From Nemania diffusa (taxonomy: Eukaryota; Ascomycota; Sordariomycetes; Xylariales; Xylariaceae): a stretch of 64,000 nucleotides of DNA. The notes under the pieces were generated by a model. It had not been told where the DNA came from and did not search any database. It saw only the letters and a list, made by a program, of their open reading frames with translations. Below, piece by piece: positions 23,457 to 35,050 of the stretch. The stretch covers positions 4,278,001 to 4,342,000 of the forward strand of contig JBBPUQ010000001.1 in NCBI GenBank assembly GCA_038501195.1. The letters are read 5' to 3'. A program made the position numbers and the translations under genes. The stretch's first letter is position 1; each line of letters begins with the position of its first letter.

Positions 23457-25874
23457 GCTTCTTTTTTCAGCGTATAATACCCGCCTAGGATTGGTTGTTA
23501 AGGTCCTGGCAAGTCCAGCTTTGGGTTCTTGATCTTACCGTTGCCATAAGATGTCATTGCCTGTTGGAGTCTCGCGATTTACAAAATCAGTGGGCGCATT
23601 GCGTTCAGCTTGTTTGCTTGACATGAGGTTGCTTGGACAAGGTCAGTCTCGATAATTGCTTAGCCACACTAAGCAATGATATATCGAGACTTTGATATAA
23701 GAAAATAATACGACTGCATCGGAATAGAATCCGACCGTCGATCAATACACACAGAACCAGGTCCCTAGCCCCTCATACGCTCAATATGAGACACATTCAC
23801 AGAAACGTTACCCTGATTATGTTAAATTGTTGATAACAGTGAGACTTACGTGATATTTATTTAAAGTACTAAGCATACTATTTGATTCGTCTTATTAAAT
23901 AACAAGCTCAAGGTTTGCTTAGCTCCCATGCCATACAAGTATTACAATCATGCCGAACGAAGAAGTTAAGCATTATGCAGAGTGTTCGGCCCATCAACCT
24001 TACCTAATTCTAATAATAGGCTCGCTGCAAAAACAGGAGTCCAATTTCTGACATACAGCGCTCTTTTTCTGTAGACTGTTGGTGCTGAATTCCCGCGAGG
24101 GCGAAGTAAAGGCTGCCAGAGAGATAAGTAGGTATGATGGCTGAGCGTAACTATCTCGACTTTGCTACTGACTACTTCGGGGATATAGGAAGATATTAGC
24201 TCTGAGGAGAGTATGTATATATATCTCTAATAGCTGTCTCTAGTTGCAGAGAGAGGGGAATTTTCCTAGGTGTTGAACAGCTCCAATGATGTGGGCGTCT
24301 ATTTATATAGTAAAGATAATCAGTACTATCCTTCATATAGCTCTCTATCAAGGTTATAGCACTTCCTAATATCTCTGATATATAAATTAATTGTTTTACT
24401 ATTAAGGGAATACAGTAATACTATTGCCTCCTTGTTTAGACTGTAATTAAACTATATAACGTAGCGTGGATACCTAGGTATTAGTATTACGTATTAACTA
24501 AGCTTTAGTGAAATGTGTAGCTAATACCGCCGTCTTAGAGGAATATCATCGATGTTTTCGTATTCGATAATCAGTGTACGTAGTCTTTTGAAACGCTCAG
24601 TACTTATATTGCTATCGCAATCGTTATCCAGCTAATGAATGTCAGTCTATAGATGATAGGAGCTCTTCGAGATATATGTTCATTGATTACGTATTCGTAG
24701 GCAAAGCAACGCATGATCGACAACACGTTAATATGGCCGCTGCTCAGAACTTAAAATCAGGATAATGCTTCGCATGAGGTTAGGCTTGTATATTCAGATT
24801 CTGCTCGCTGCTGTCCGCTGATACAGGGCCTCGGCAGAATATATATACCATTCAAGTAGTACCCGTCGGGGCTGGCTTGTTAACATGGTACTAGGTGACG
24901 GACAACTTTCGTCGCCAGCCCGCATATATATGAATCCAGCAGGTATAATTTTACCATCAACAGGAGATATGATGGACAAATGTACGTTGTTGAAAACTAG
25001 GCCTCGGCGTGTTGTAGGATGCGGCACAACAAGTACCTACTTCAAATTTCCAGGAAGCTCCGAAGTGTTGCAGATATCGCTTCATCCAAGGACCTCGGTC
25101 TAAAAGCTGGCCGGGAAGTTCTAAGGTTAAGTGGTACTGCCAGTAGCCATATGTCATGATCACGATATAATACCACCATTGTCGCAAGAAATTGACTACA
25201 TCATAGCAACTCTACTTGTTCTCGGCTGGATATCAGACATCTCGGCCACTTGCTGGACACTGGCTAACAAGATAGTCCTAACATGATTGTGTTTAGCTTT
25301 CACACACGGCAACTACAGTTCGCATGTCTCTTTCGTAAGGCAGACGGGTCGGAGTGTGAGTATCAGCCCAAAATGGGAAGGCAAGTGACCATAGGTGCAA
25401 CCCAACTTACATAAAGAAAAAACCAACTGGAAGAAGCAATGTCGTCTAGCCTTCTGTGATTGTCGTCTACTCCATCAATACAGGGGTTAGGAGACCCCTC
25501 TATCATCCCCAATAGTCACGACTCACGAATCGAAGCTAGAAGAGCTCGAGATAAGCCGATAGGCCGTGTCGTGTCGCATTCATTACTGCGTATGTGATGA
25601 ATGCTAGACCCCTCATCGACATTCGATATAACTTAGTTATGAGCAGATGCATGTGATAATATTCCCTTGTTAGTTAAAGCCGTAAGTGAACGAGATACGA
25701 TGAGCTATGCGCGACAATGCCATGCTCGTGTAGAATAATATTCAACATGGTTTCAGCTTCTCTTTCTGGAAATTGATGTAGTCTAGTCTGCGAACTCATC
25801 AGTGACTCTAATGCCACGTCCCCTTTGCGCATCAACACTCCAATAAAGGGTCTACATAGTTAGGCTTGTTCTGT

Positions 25875-26099
25875 TTACGCAAAGAGGTCCCGCATATCCA
25901 GGCTAGCAAGATCAGGCTCGCCCAAATCCGTGGTTCGATAGCGGCCTCCGGAGCCAAGAAGAGTAGAGACCTCACGTGCGGTAAATGTTCCGTTCCCTGT
26001 ACCCTGCAACAGGGGATAGCTACATATGTACCTACGTGTAAAAGAGCAGGGGTAAATGGAAGAGGGGTTGATTGCTGTCCCTAAGTATCTAGGTGGCAT
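25875..26099 (-). pseudogene. Possible C-terminal coding fragment, unidentified
   Basis: A 74-codon minus-strand frame ends in a hydrophilic segment (FTAREVSTLLGSGG then GEPDLASLDMRDLFA and stop) that reads like the tail of a real protein. I do not recognise the family. No upstream exon could be joined with confidence; the upstream part of the frame looks non-coding. It could be a last exon, a relic, or chance. Confidence 0.2.
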
Positions 26100-27052
26100 A
26101 AGTTTTTTTATCCTCCTTGCAGATTCATCACTCGACTAGAAATCGAGGAAGATGAGAACAAATGAGTACCAAACGATTGTGATTAAAACACACTCTCTCA
26201 AGTTGTAAGTAGGTATAGAATACACTACCTAATGTATGTTTTATTAGTGCGCCAGATGCTGTGGATTTTGGGTGTAATGTTGTTTCGTTGGTACCAAGCC
26301 GATAGCTCCGTTAGCTTTCGGAGGGATCGTCGATTATCTCATTTATTCAGCACGGCGATAATAAATCCGAAAGTTACTACTAACCTGGTGTATCTACAGG
26401 CACGCTCATGGTACCTATCTTACTCAAGAGTAAACGAACGCATTATTTTCCGACCTGTTCATGCTCTATCTATCGAGAGACAGAAAGAGGCTCTTTCGAC
26501 CCAACTGCATCTATAACCTCACTACATTATAGGGCCTATAGATTAGATCTGCCCACATCACATCGGTCATGGGATCAAATATCTGGTACTGTATATGTAT
26601 CTTTGCGTACATACACACAATCTAGATCAGACGTTAACCGCGTGTGCGATAAGGTTGCATTGGCCATCGCATCTTTATCATGTAGAAAAGAAATATGTGC
26701 AACAGTTGAGGTTCGTGCGAGTCTATTTGGAACCCCCTCGCAGTGGCTCGTCTTGCTTTCGTGACTTCAACATGTTCCGCTCGGTTAAAGAGGTTCCGGA
26801 TCGTGGTCGTTCGGTCCGTGAGACGGTTACTCTCTTCGACAACAGATTGGAGAAAACCCGGGAGCAGCAATCGTATGCGGAGGAGTAGACACCCGGCATT
26901 CAACTGCTACCTATCTCGGTTGGTTGAGCAGCAAAAGCCCTGGCCGCTGATGTATCATATGTCCTAACAACAGTGTCTCTGGAACCATGTCTAGACGATC
27001 ACCGCATTTTTCGTCTAGATACTAGTTCATGAAAGTCGCCTGATTCGCCTAT

Positions 27053-27400
27053 CTACTTCATGCTTAACGAGGTGTGCCGCACAAGCCGCACTCTCGTGAT
27101 GTAGCTAAAGAAGCATAAACATCCGTCAAGAAGATAGCCCAATAGTGGCATACCATCGGCAATACTACCATACATATGCTCGTGAATCCCCAAATCAGGT
27201 GTCTTTACGCCCCAGTACGCAGTAGATACCTGGTGTAGCAGCCGGCTTTGAGGGGAACCTAGCATCTTGGCATCATTAAACAGGACCTTACGACCTCCCC
27301 ACAACTCAAGCGAGGCGGCCTCGAGCGGTGCTTGGTATGCTGTACGTACCATCGAATTCACTGCTGCAATGTCGGTAGTGGCTAGATGGAATCTCGTGCA
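27053..27400 (-). pseudogene. Unidentified open fragment, possible exon or gene relic
   Basis: The minus strand is open for over 110 codons. The first 95 or so have balanced, enzyme-like composition, including ATTDIAAVNSMVRTAY, LELWGGRKVLFNDAKMLG and HEHMYGSIADGMPLLGYLLDG. After that the frame becomes Cys/Phe-rich and probably enters an intron or random sequence. There is no ATG at its 5' limit; the first Met is internal at about 27352. I do not recognise the domain and found no partner exons. It sits about 350 bp upstream of, and divergent from, the subtilase gene. It could be a truncated gene or one exon of a gene I failed to assemble. Confidence 0.3.
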
Positions 27401-27748
27401 GTGCTACCGTGACAAATACAGCCCGTACTTGTCTTTTTGATAGAATACCTAACAGATATGCGACCCTTAAGTAGACAAATGACTTCTAGATAGTCTATCG
27501 GCTAATTGGTATAGGCAACTTGAGAGTAGAAAAAAAAGAATGAATGTGGAGACTTTGCGTGATTGGGGATAACAAGGGATTTCGATCCAGCCAGACGATA
27601 GTGAGAACAGCCAGGGCACAGCTCAAGATGTTTAAGAGAGGGTTCTCCCTCGTCGACAATACCAGGCCAACACCACTAGTTCTCTTCACACTGGTCTATT
27701 CATTCTGAGTTGAGTTTTGGTTTTCAACTAGGTATCGCTTGAGCCAAG

Positions 27749-29115
27749 ATGAGGTTACTCGGTCTCTTCCTCGCTACTCCCTTGGTCCTAGCAGCCCCTC
27801 TACTTGAGGCGAAGGTGAAAGCTATCCCTGGAAAATGGATCGTGGTGATGAAGGAAGACTATGAGGCCGGCACTGTCTCTAGCAATAGAAGGGGTATTTT
27901 AAACACGGTCGAATCCCTTGTCACTCCTCGACATACCTACAATATGGGGTCCTTTAAAGCCTTTGCCATGGATGCCTCAGATGAGATGGTCAGCAAGATT
28001 TCGAAGCTTGACGGTGTAAGTTGAAGTCAGCCCGAGGATAATCAGCGTTACCAGCAATATCTCACGCTAGGATAGAGGCTGACCTCCTCAGGTTGCCTAC
28101 ATTGAGCCGGATGTTTTGGTAGAGACTGCTTCCGTGGCGTCTCAAAGCAACTCTCCCTGGAATCTTGCCAGAATTTCAAGCACGGAACCAAACACAAGCA
28201 CCTATGTGTACGACGATAGTGCGGGCGAAGGAACATACACGTATATTATCGACACCGGGATATTTATCGAACATCCGGAGTTCGAGGGTCGCGCCACTTG
28301 GGGTACTAGCTTTGTCGCCGACGACCAGAAGCCTACGGTTGATGAGAATGGGCACGGCACACATGTTGCTGGTATTGCCGGATCCAAGACGTACGGCGTA
28401 GCTAAGAAAACCAACCTCATTGCTGTCAAGGTCTTGAATGCCGCAGGCTCAGGCCCCATCAGCCAGATCATCGCAGGTATACAATGGGTAGTGGACGATA
28501 CCAAGTCGAAGAATCGTACGTTAAGCTATTCATATCCCTTATCCACAGTTGATTCCAGAATATACCGTCTAGCTAACACCATTCCCAGGCATAAACAAAT
28601 CTGTAGCCAACCTCTCGCTCGGGGCTATCTCCATCGGGAACTCGAGCATGAGTCTCGCGGCGGGCGCCGCCGTAGACCAAGGCCTCTTCATCTCCGCCGC
28701 TGCTGGCAACTTGCAGACCCCAGTAGAGTTTTTCTCGCCGGCCCAATACCCGACGGTGTGCTCGATCGCCGCGACGGCGCGCAACGACTCGCGGGCCTAT
28801 TTCTCCAACTACGGGAACGGAGTCGACCTGTTCGCGCCCGGCGTCGACGTCACGTCCACGTACAACAACGGCTCTACCGCGACGCTGTCGGGCACCTCCA
28901 TGGCCGCGCCGCATGTCGCCGGCCTCGGCGCCTACCTGTTGGGTCTCGAGGGGGACCGTGATCCCATTGCGCTATGTGAGCGCATGAAGGAGCTTGCGCC
29001 GAAGGACGTTGTCACGAACTCCATGTCTCCGAATAATATAGTGGCCTATAACGGTGAGGATTCGTCTCTGCAAGGATCCTTGGAGAACCTGTTGGAAAAA
29101 CTAGAATCGAAATAG
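27749..29115 (+). CDS. Secreted subtilisin-like serine protease (S8, proteinase K type)
   Basis: Secreted endopeptidase made as a prepro-enzyme. Three exons, 27749-28015, 28092-28515 and 28589-29115, give 405 aa. Introns are 76 and 73 nt with GTAAGT and GTACGT donors, and both joins restore family sequence (LDGV-AYIEPDV; KSKNR-INKSVANLSLG). A signal peptide covers about residues 1-16, and an inhibitor I9 propeptide (GKWIVVMKEDY ... AYIEPD) about 25-100. The mature enzyme starts near SNSPWNLARIS. The catalytic triad is Asp143 (YIIDTGI), His177 (NGHGTHVAG) and Ser334 (LSGTSMAAPHVAG), with oxyanion Asn271 (AAAGN). All are intact, so the enzyme should be active. The tail after the catalytic domain is short. 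It ends 208 bp from the convergent DUF1989 gene. Confidence 0.95.
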
Positions 29116-29323
29116 AAGCAGATAACCTCTTATATCATTCTTCTCGATGGATAAGGGGGTTTGACGGGATTTTATACATGTTACTATTTGCATAAAGCAT
29201 TATAGTTTTGAAGGTTTTTTTTAGATTTTGTTTAATATACCTTGGATTGTCCTTGAGTAAGCTCGGGGGCTTGACATTTTTGAAGGGTTCATCGGATATC
29301 TAGGTTTACCAGTAGCTACTATA

Positions 29324-30776
29324 TCATGGTTTAGCTTGGTATTCACCCTCGGGCACCATCATCCCGTGTAGGCCTCGATATGGCGACGGCTCGGCGGGTT
29401 TCCACCCACTCCTCTGTAGCATGGCCACGTCTTGGAGGCGGAAAACTTCGACTTTCAGGGGACGACAGCACTTCACCATCTCCTTCTCGCTGGCTGCACC
29501 AAAACCCCAGAGCGACAAATCACCACCTGGGCAGGTACCTATGTAAAAAATACCAAAGCCTTTTATCAGCGTGCCTAGTCCCTGCAGTGAACAGTGCTTA
29601 TGTACGACGATTCGAAAAAGACATGGGATGAAAAGAATGATGAAAATACGTATTAAATTAATCACCAGGGGTGAGGAGCGTAAGGGAAATATGAAACATA
29701 CTCAGGGCCATAAGGACATCTTGCTCAGCTAAAAACTCGATGTAATCTCCCGGGATGGCAGGGCACTGAAATATTCAGGGTTAGCTGTCGCCTTATTGAG
29801 CGTAGTAAGTATTTCGAAACCGTAATAAGGTTCTAGGACATGGCTCTAGTCTAAAGGATGCCATCGGGCGAAAATCTTTGACCAAACAAGACGAGCATCA
29901 TCCAATAAATCACTCACAGGGTTCATAAAGTAACGGCCCTGCTCATCAAGGCCGGTAACCTGGAACAAGTTGATAACGTCGTGGACATCGTGCTCGGCCA
30001 AGCCGTAGGGCAGCACTGCACGCGTGAGGTTCGACCGGCAGTGGAAGTCGTAGTGCTTCTTGTCGCCCTGCTCTCCGTCGCCCTCGTCGCTGCTCGTAAG
30101 CACGGCGTTGATGTAGGGATCACACCCCGTGCCGAGGAGGTCGTGCACGCGCCCGCCGTGCTCGTCTACCCCGTACCACGACAGCGTGTCTGACAAGATG
30201 GTCACGAGGGGCCGCAGGTAAGGCGTGGTCGACCACAGACGGTCGCCCACCGACACGTGAGACGCGTGGAGCTGCTTCGTCCGTGCCGCCCAGAATCGCT
30301 CTCGCGGGTTATACGCGTTCCAAATGTTGAGATCACCTTTTCGGGGGGTTGTTTCTCAGGTTAGCAGCAATAACGAGACTTATTAACATGTGCCTAAGGC
30401 TTCATGCCTCAGGCCGGTTTGTAGGGTAACGGAACTTGTATTCGCATCGCTATATTCGCCGCAATGGCTCATATAAATCCTCTGACTCGTTGGATTGAAA
30501 AGGAGAATGAAGCATATAGATATACATACCAACTTGCGCCCCCTCGGGCGTACTTATACGAATGATACACCCGGCCTCCGCTTTCCAGGCTCGACCCGAT
30601 CTGATAGGTATCACAAATTCGTCGCTTTTCAAGCGCGGGGCGTCTCGGATCCGTGCATACAGGTCCTCGTCAACGCTTAGGGGCGACCCGGCCGTTGGGA
30701 GGTAGGCAGGCTTCGGCTTGGGGATCGGCTTTCGAGCCAGGCGACGGGCGTCTGCCCCCTCTGGGGTCAAAGACAT
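29324..30776 (-). CDS. DUF1989 (urea carboxylase-associated family) protein
   Basis: Cytosolic protein of the DUF1989 family. Bacterial members neighbour urea or guanidine degradation genes; the fungal role is unknown. Four exons on the minus strand, 30776-30530, 30336-29918, 29765-29702 and 29538-29324, give 314 aa. All joins are frame-exact: GAQVG-DLNIWNAYNPRERFW, YFMNP-CPAIPGDYIEF and DVLMALS-TCPGGDLSLWG. The family core is visible: IRSGRAWKAEAGCIIRIS, the DLNIWNA motif, HCRSNLTRAVLPYG, CPAIPGDYIEFLAEQDVLMALSTCPGGD. Introns are rather long for this window (193, 152 and 163 nt). I chose the ATG at 30776 because the upstream frame has only a GTG. It lies between the subtilase and the terpene synthase, with no sign of a shared pathway. 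Confidence 0.88.
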
Positions 30777-32181
30777 TGACCACACTTTTATTTGTATCTA
30801 CTCGTCAGTTCTACTTCAAAATATACGCACCACATCAATATATTAGATGGCCTCTTCAATACCTTTGCTCCCTCTTGAGCAATTATGTATATATGCGGAT
30901 CTGATGCGATGGGTGTATAACTATATGTAGCATAAAATAAACTCAATTAATAGATACCAATTATCATTCCTACTAGAATAGAGAGAAGCGCCCTATTTTT
31001 CTCATTTTGCCACAGAACGTCTTACCCGCACAATCGGCCGATAACGGCATTTCTACTCCACATAGCAAAGAGGGAAAGCTCTCATGATGTAAACGATGCT
31101 ACTTTATACTTTCCCAAAATGCATTTACTAGTTTTTATTGGTTTAGACGACAATTTCCGCGGCGATACCATAGGTAGCCTAGTCTACACCATCTAGTTCG
31201 CTCCTTGTTGCAGACTGTTGGAACTCACTCACACCAAGTAAGCTCATAGTGGGATCGTCCGCTATCATATTGAATCGGAGATCTATGCAGATATCTCAAC
31301 TGCAGATTTTATCGACTTATAGGTAAATCTTTCTAGCGAATGTGGTGGGGCGAGTATTTTGACATATCTGACAATGGCTTTTCTTTTCTATTTTTTATGT
31401 GTTTACTTTTTAAAAAATTTTAAATTTATAAAAATTTTTTATGATACGGAAAGACCGCGAGCCTGAGTCATGTTTTAAAAATATTATCCCTTGATATCAA
31501 AATCGTTATGAGAGTCAATAAGCTTAGAAAAGAGAGCGTTCAGCCAAATTTAGATGAGAGCGCCCAGTAGCGCAGCACGTATATAGAAGAGCGCAAAATA
31601 CAATCCCAGAGAGACAATGCATCCAAAGGGCCAAGGCGGCGACCCCAAGTGGTTTTCTAGGAAACGTAGGGAGAAAATTATCTGTGATAGAATATAGCAA
31701 AATATATTAGAGAGTAGTACATACACATAGACACATACTCCCTTTTAAACGAGTAGTAATATTTCGTCATCTTAAGATCTAGACTACGCCATCATTCCTC
31801 AGGGAGTATGGCCATTCGTCCTGAGCTGTCTTACGTCTATCTTGGCTGTTTAATGGTTTACTTTGTCAAGGAGACCTGTTGAACCTAAAAATGCGAGGGA
31901 CAAGCAGTAGCTGTAGTCCTTTTATCTCTTTAAACTTGAGTTATGTGTTTATTTGATATGTGTTTCTATAATGAAACCGTAAGAAAATATCTAAACCTAT
32001 CTTGTAGAACTCTAGCAATGAAACGCAGACTCCAATGACTCCCATGTTGTGTGTGAACTATAAACCAACCCCCAAAATCCAATGTTACCTAAGTGATACA
32101 GCTAGGGCCTATCAACCCTGGCAAGACTTCAGCCCATCTGGGACTAGCCCTCAGCCCCCTCGCCTGATGATATTAAGTAAG
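30777..32181. other. AT-rich intergenic
   Basis: No gene seen. The stretch around 31385-31450 is nearly pure A/T with self-complementary runs (AAAAAATTTTAAATTTATAAAAATTTTTT). The sequence between the DUF1989 start and the terpene synthase stop could include decayed repeat DNA, but no element boundaries are visible. Confidence 0.45.
31385..31450. repeat. Very AT-rich self-complementary tract
   Basis: About 65 bp of T and A runs able to fold back on themselves. No function is assigned. Confidence 0.5.
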
Positions 32182-33628
32182 TCATAATATGAGTTCGATT
32201 GCACCGTCTTCCGTCAGATGCTGTTCCACCCCGTAACGTTTGGCATGTAAACTAAGAAGCACCAAGTCAGCAAACCACAGTCCATGGCAGGGAAGATAGC
32301 TAGTAAGTAATTATTCGCCTTACCTCCACTCGAGATTACCAGTATTGACTGTCCGCATCAGGTCTATAATCTTCGCGATTGCGTCAAGCTCGCACTCGTC
32401 AAACGTGTCGGCAGAGCCCAGAACATCGTTAGCTGTGCGGTCGAAGAGGACTACCAGCTGTCTGATGTGGTCGAGGGACATCTCCACAGCGACGTCAAGG
32501 TCGCCATATTGGTGGAAGAGGATCGCTACCGAATTGACAACACTCTGCGCTGCCTAAGATGGGTGTAAGTCAAACATAGAAATGTCTTAGCCTCCGACGG
32601 GAGGGGTTGACTCACCATTTCTTTCTTCAAGGACAACAGATCATTTACACTTTGGTGTGTCAGCGCTGGCTATGTATAGCGTAGGGTGGCTGCATAACGA
32701 CGTACATGGAGTTGATCACGACCGCAGTGACCCACAGCGTATTGTACTCTTTAGATTGCGTGAAGTTGGGCGGGAGTTGTACGTTTTGCGCATACTCGGA
32801 GAGACCGAGCAGCGTCCCCATCCCACTTGTCAGAATCCTGACTTCCCAATAATCCTTGAGGTTTGGGATATTAATGCTTCGCTCAGCTTCGGCCTCTAAC
32901 TTCGTGGCGTCGATATATTGATCAAAGTGGCCGAGAAGAATTCGTCGCTGATCTACTCATACTATGGCGTCAACAGTCTTTTCTCCTGAATATAAAGACA
33001 CTGAAGGGGGATTTCAACGTACCTTTATTGTAGAAGGCACAGGCTTCGGCCGCAATCGGTTGAAAACTTTGTATTAAGGGGTTCGTGGTTGTAGTGACTT
33101 CATTGCCCTCGGCGAGCCCCAATGTAATACGAATGAAGTCTTTGGTCGACACTCGTAAGCTCTCTGCTGCTACCGCATCGTTCGCCAATGATTCAATCAC
33201 GTCATCCCACAGACCAAACCATATTACCAGGTCTGTCATGACTCGATATGATTTCTTGGGTGCCGTGGGCCACCATCTACGACGTATTAGCTACCGGGCA
33301 CTCTAGGGTATGTAAGACTGGGTTATATTTATATGAATATTAGCTCGTACCTAGCAGCCAGAAGAGCGGGATCAGCGTCAGATAGGGCTTTCTGATTCAT
33401 TCTGTTTGTGACTCTAGGCCGAGGTTAGAATGTTACTCAGATGATGATGTTCTCGACACTCTTGCAGACGTACAAGGCAAACCGCTTGTCAAGTGCCTTC
33501 TTTACAACTTCATAGTCCTTGTGCTGGCTGCAGGGCCAGTGTGACAGGATCGGCCGCATATCTGGGATAAAGAGCTTCTGGCCCGACAGCTTTTGGGCTA
33601 ATAAGAGTCTTTCGTTGACTGTATGCAT
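32182..33628 (-). CDS. Class I terpene synthase (probable sesquiterpene cyclase)
   Basis: Predicted cytosolic enzyme ionising a prenyl diphosphate, most likely farnesyl diphosphate, to a cyclic terpene; the product cannot be read from sequence. Seven exons on the minus strand: 33628-33474, 33401-33351, 33276-33023, 32952-32706, 32649-32616, 32553-32324 and 32251-32182, giving 346 aa. All six introns are GT-AG, 56-74 nt, and every join keeps frame. Class I motifs are all present. The Asp-rich motif is D93-D94-V-I-E97. The diphosphate-sensor Arg192 (YWEVR) lies exactly 46 residues before the NSE triad. That triad is N238-D-L-L-S242-L-K-K245-E246. The terminal pair is Arg329-Tyr330 (GNLEWSLHAKRYG). 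Length fits fungal enzymes (about 320-380 aa). The 51-nt and 34-nt exons explain why no long frame shows. No P450, transferase or transporter gene lies beside it. The start is the first ATG; an upstream GTG frame was ignored. Confidence 0.93.
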
Positions 33629-35050
33629 TTTGATATCAAGTATTGTAAGTGACTGAGATGTAAACACGAAAGGTCAAACTTGAGTCGTTGTGAGTAATGA
33701 GGAACTGATGGGAATAGGAACTTCCGCCCTACGAGCCTCGAGGCCTTATATATAAAATTTAGCAACCCCATCCGGTGGACGTCTTGCTAACTTGATAGGA
33801 TCTTGGACTACATCGATTGGTCTGATACAGGCATAGGAGGCGCATCAGATACCCCGTAGTAAACGCTTTACTGTTCTCTCTGTGCTACATATTCTAGCAT
33901 ATTGATAGCGCCGGCGCAGCCGGTTTCTCCTATTGAGACTCTCAGTCTAAGACAGAAACCCCTCTTGAATGGAATCACTGCGTCGATTGGTGTATGTATG
34001 TACTATCTATATTGAGCCGAACTCGGGCACCCCACAACGTTGATGATTTCTCTGGGACTCGTGAAGCTTTGGCGGAGTATTTTTGGGATACCATTTAGAA
34101 AAAAAAAGGATACTCTCCTCGCTCTAGACCAACTAGCCCATGAGACGTCAAAAACTAATAAGAAGATTGCATAGTGTTGACGCATTGGGTAGCATCCATC
34201 GCTTTCAGCTCGACCCGGGTCGCAGGATCGCCTCAAAGGGGTAATCGATTCCACGGGGAGACCCGCCATTGCTACCCACAGCTGAGGCCAGGCTTCTTAT
34301 GATACGTTCCCGGCAGACGCCTTGCAGCATTACTAATGTATCCCGAGGACCACGGAACCTCGCTTCGCACTTATTTTAAACACTCGCCCAGACTTCTAAT
34401 CTTTCGTCACAGGGCTAAGCGTCGGCGTCAGCGGCGGCGGAGGCGGAGGTCTATCCGCTGGTAAATACCTAGGGAAACGATCAAACTAAGTGGAGAACCA
34501 GCCAACCTTAAACATACTTAGTCGATCCCGTTCTACATAGCTCGGATGGGTTACAAAAGTTGGGACATGGCATGAATGTATCACAGCCACTGCGGGGGTT
34601 CCATTACCGTAGTTTACTCATTGTCGGATCCATATGTGTAGATCTCTTTACACATCCTCGGCACTTGCCTTGCCTGGTCTTCCCTAATGCGCCCTAGTTT
34701 TGTGTTTTGTCGCTCAGTCTTTCTATAACGGTCTATATGTTCCAAGCCATCTTTGATCACATAATTCTCGAACCCCCCCCCCCCCCGCCCCCGATATCTT
34801 GTTAGAAAGCTAGCGTTGTGCGCACTGTTTGGGCCGGCCATGGGCTGGGAAATAGGCTTGCAAATGCAGTACTACACCATGCTTCTTTTGCTTCTAGGTT
34901 ACCTCTCCACCTTCACTTTACACGTATTAGCTAGGTGGCTACCTGAGCCTCCTTCCGAACTACCGAGTTGACATCTAGTAAGCCTTGAAAATTTATGCTT
35001 CTTTACACCATTGTCTGACGTGAGCTCGTTCGCAGAGGATTTCAAGCCTT
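33629..35050. other. Intergenic between terpene synthase and Med16
   Basis: Holds the terpene synthase promoter and the Med16 3' flank. Small frames at 34003-34269 and 34614-34841 lack family features. A poly-C tract lies at 34773-34792. No gene seen. Confidence 0.5.
34773..34792 (+). repeat. Poly-C tract
   Basis: Fourteen C, one G, then five C, about 260 bp beyond the Med16 stop. The count may be unreliable because homopolymers are prone to sequencing error. Confidence 0.7.

Larger units (their letters stand above)
23457..27748. other. Gene-poor 4.3 kb stretch
   Basis: AT-rich, especially about 24180-24560, with few GC-rich islands. It might be decayed repeat DNA, but I see no terminal repeats or transposase frame. 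Two minus-strand fragments (25875-26099 and 27053-27400) have protein-like composition and are listed separately. The rest shows nothing convincing. Confidence 0.45.

Noticed and set aside
23949..23985. Possible 5S rRNA fragment or hairpin (GCCGAAC ... GTTCGGC around AGAAGTTAAGC)
   Set aside because: The flanks do not match a fungal 5S gene at either end, and the similarity is limited to about 12 bases.
32182..33628. Terpene synthase as a broken relic with in-frame stops
   Set aside because: The apparent stops fall inside introns with good donor, branch and acceptor signals; the spliced product has all motifs at correct spacing.
23457..34000. Secondary-metabolite gene cluster around the terpene synthase
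   Set aside because: The neighbours are a protease, a DUF1989 protein and Med16; no P450, oxidoreductase, transporter or pathway regulator was found.
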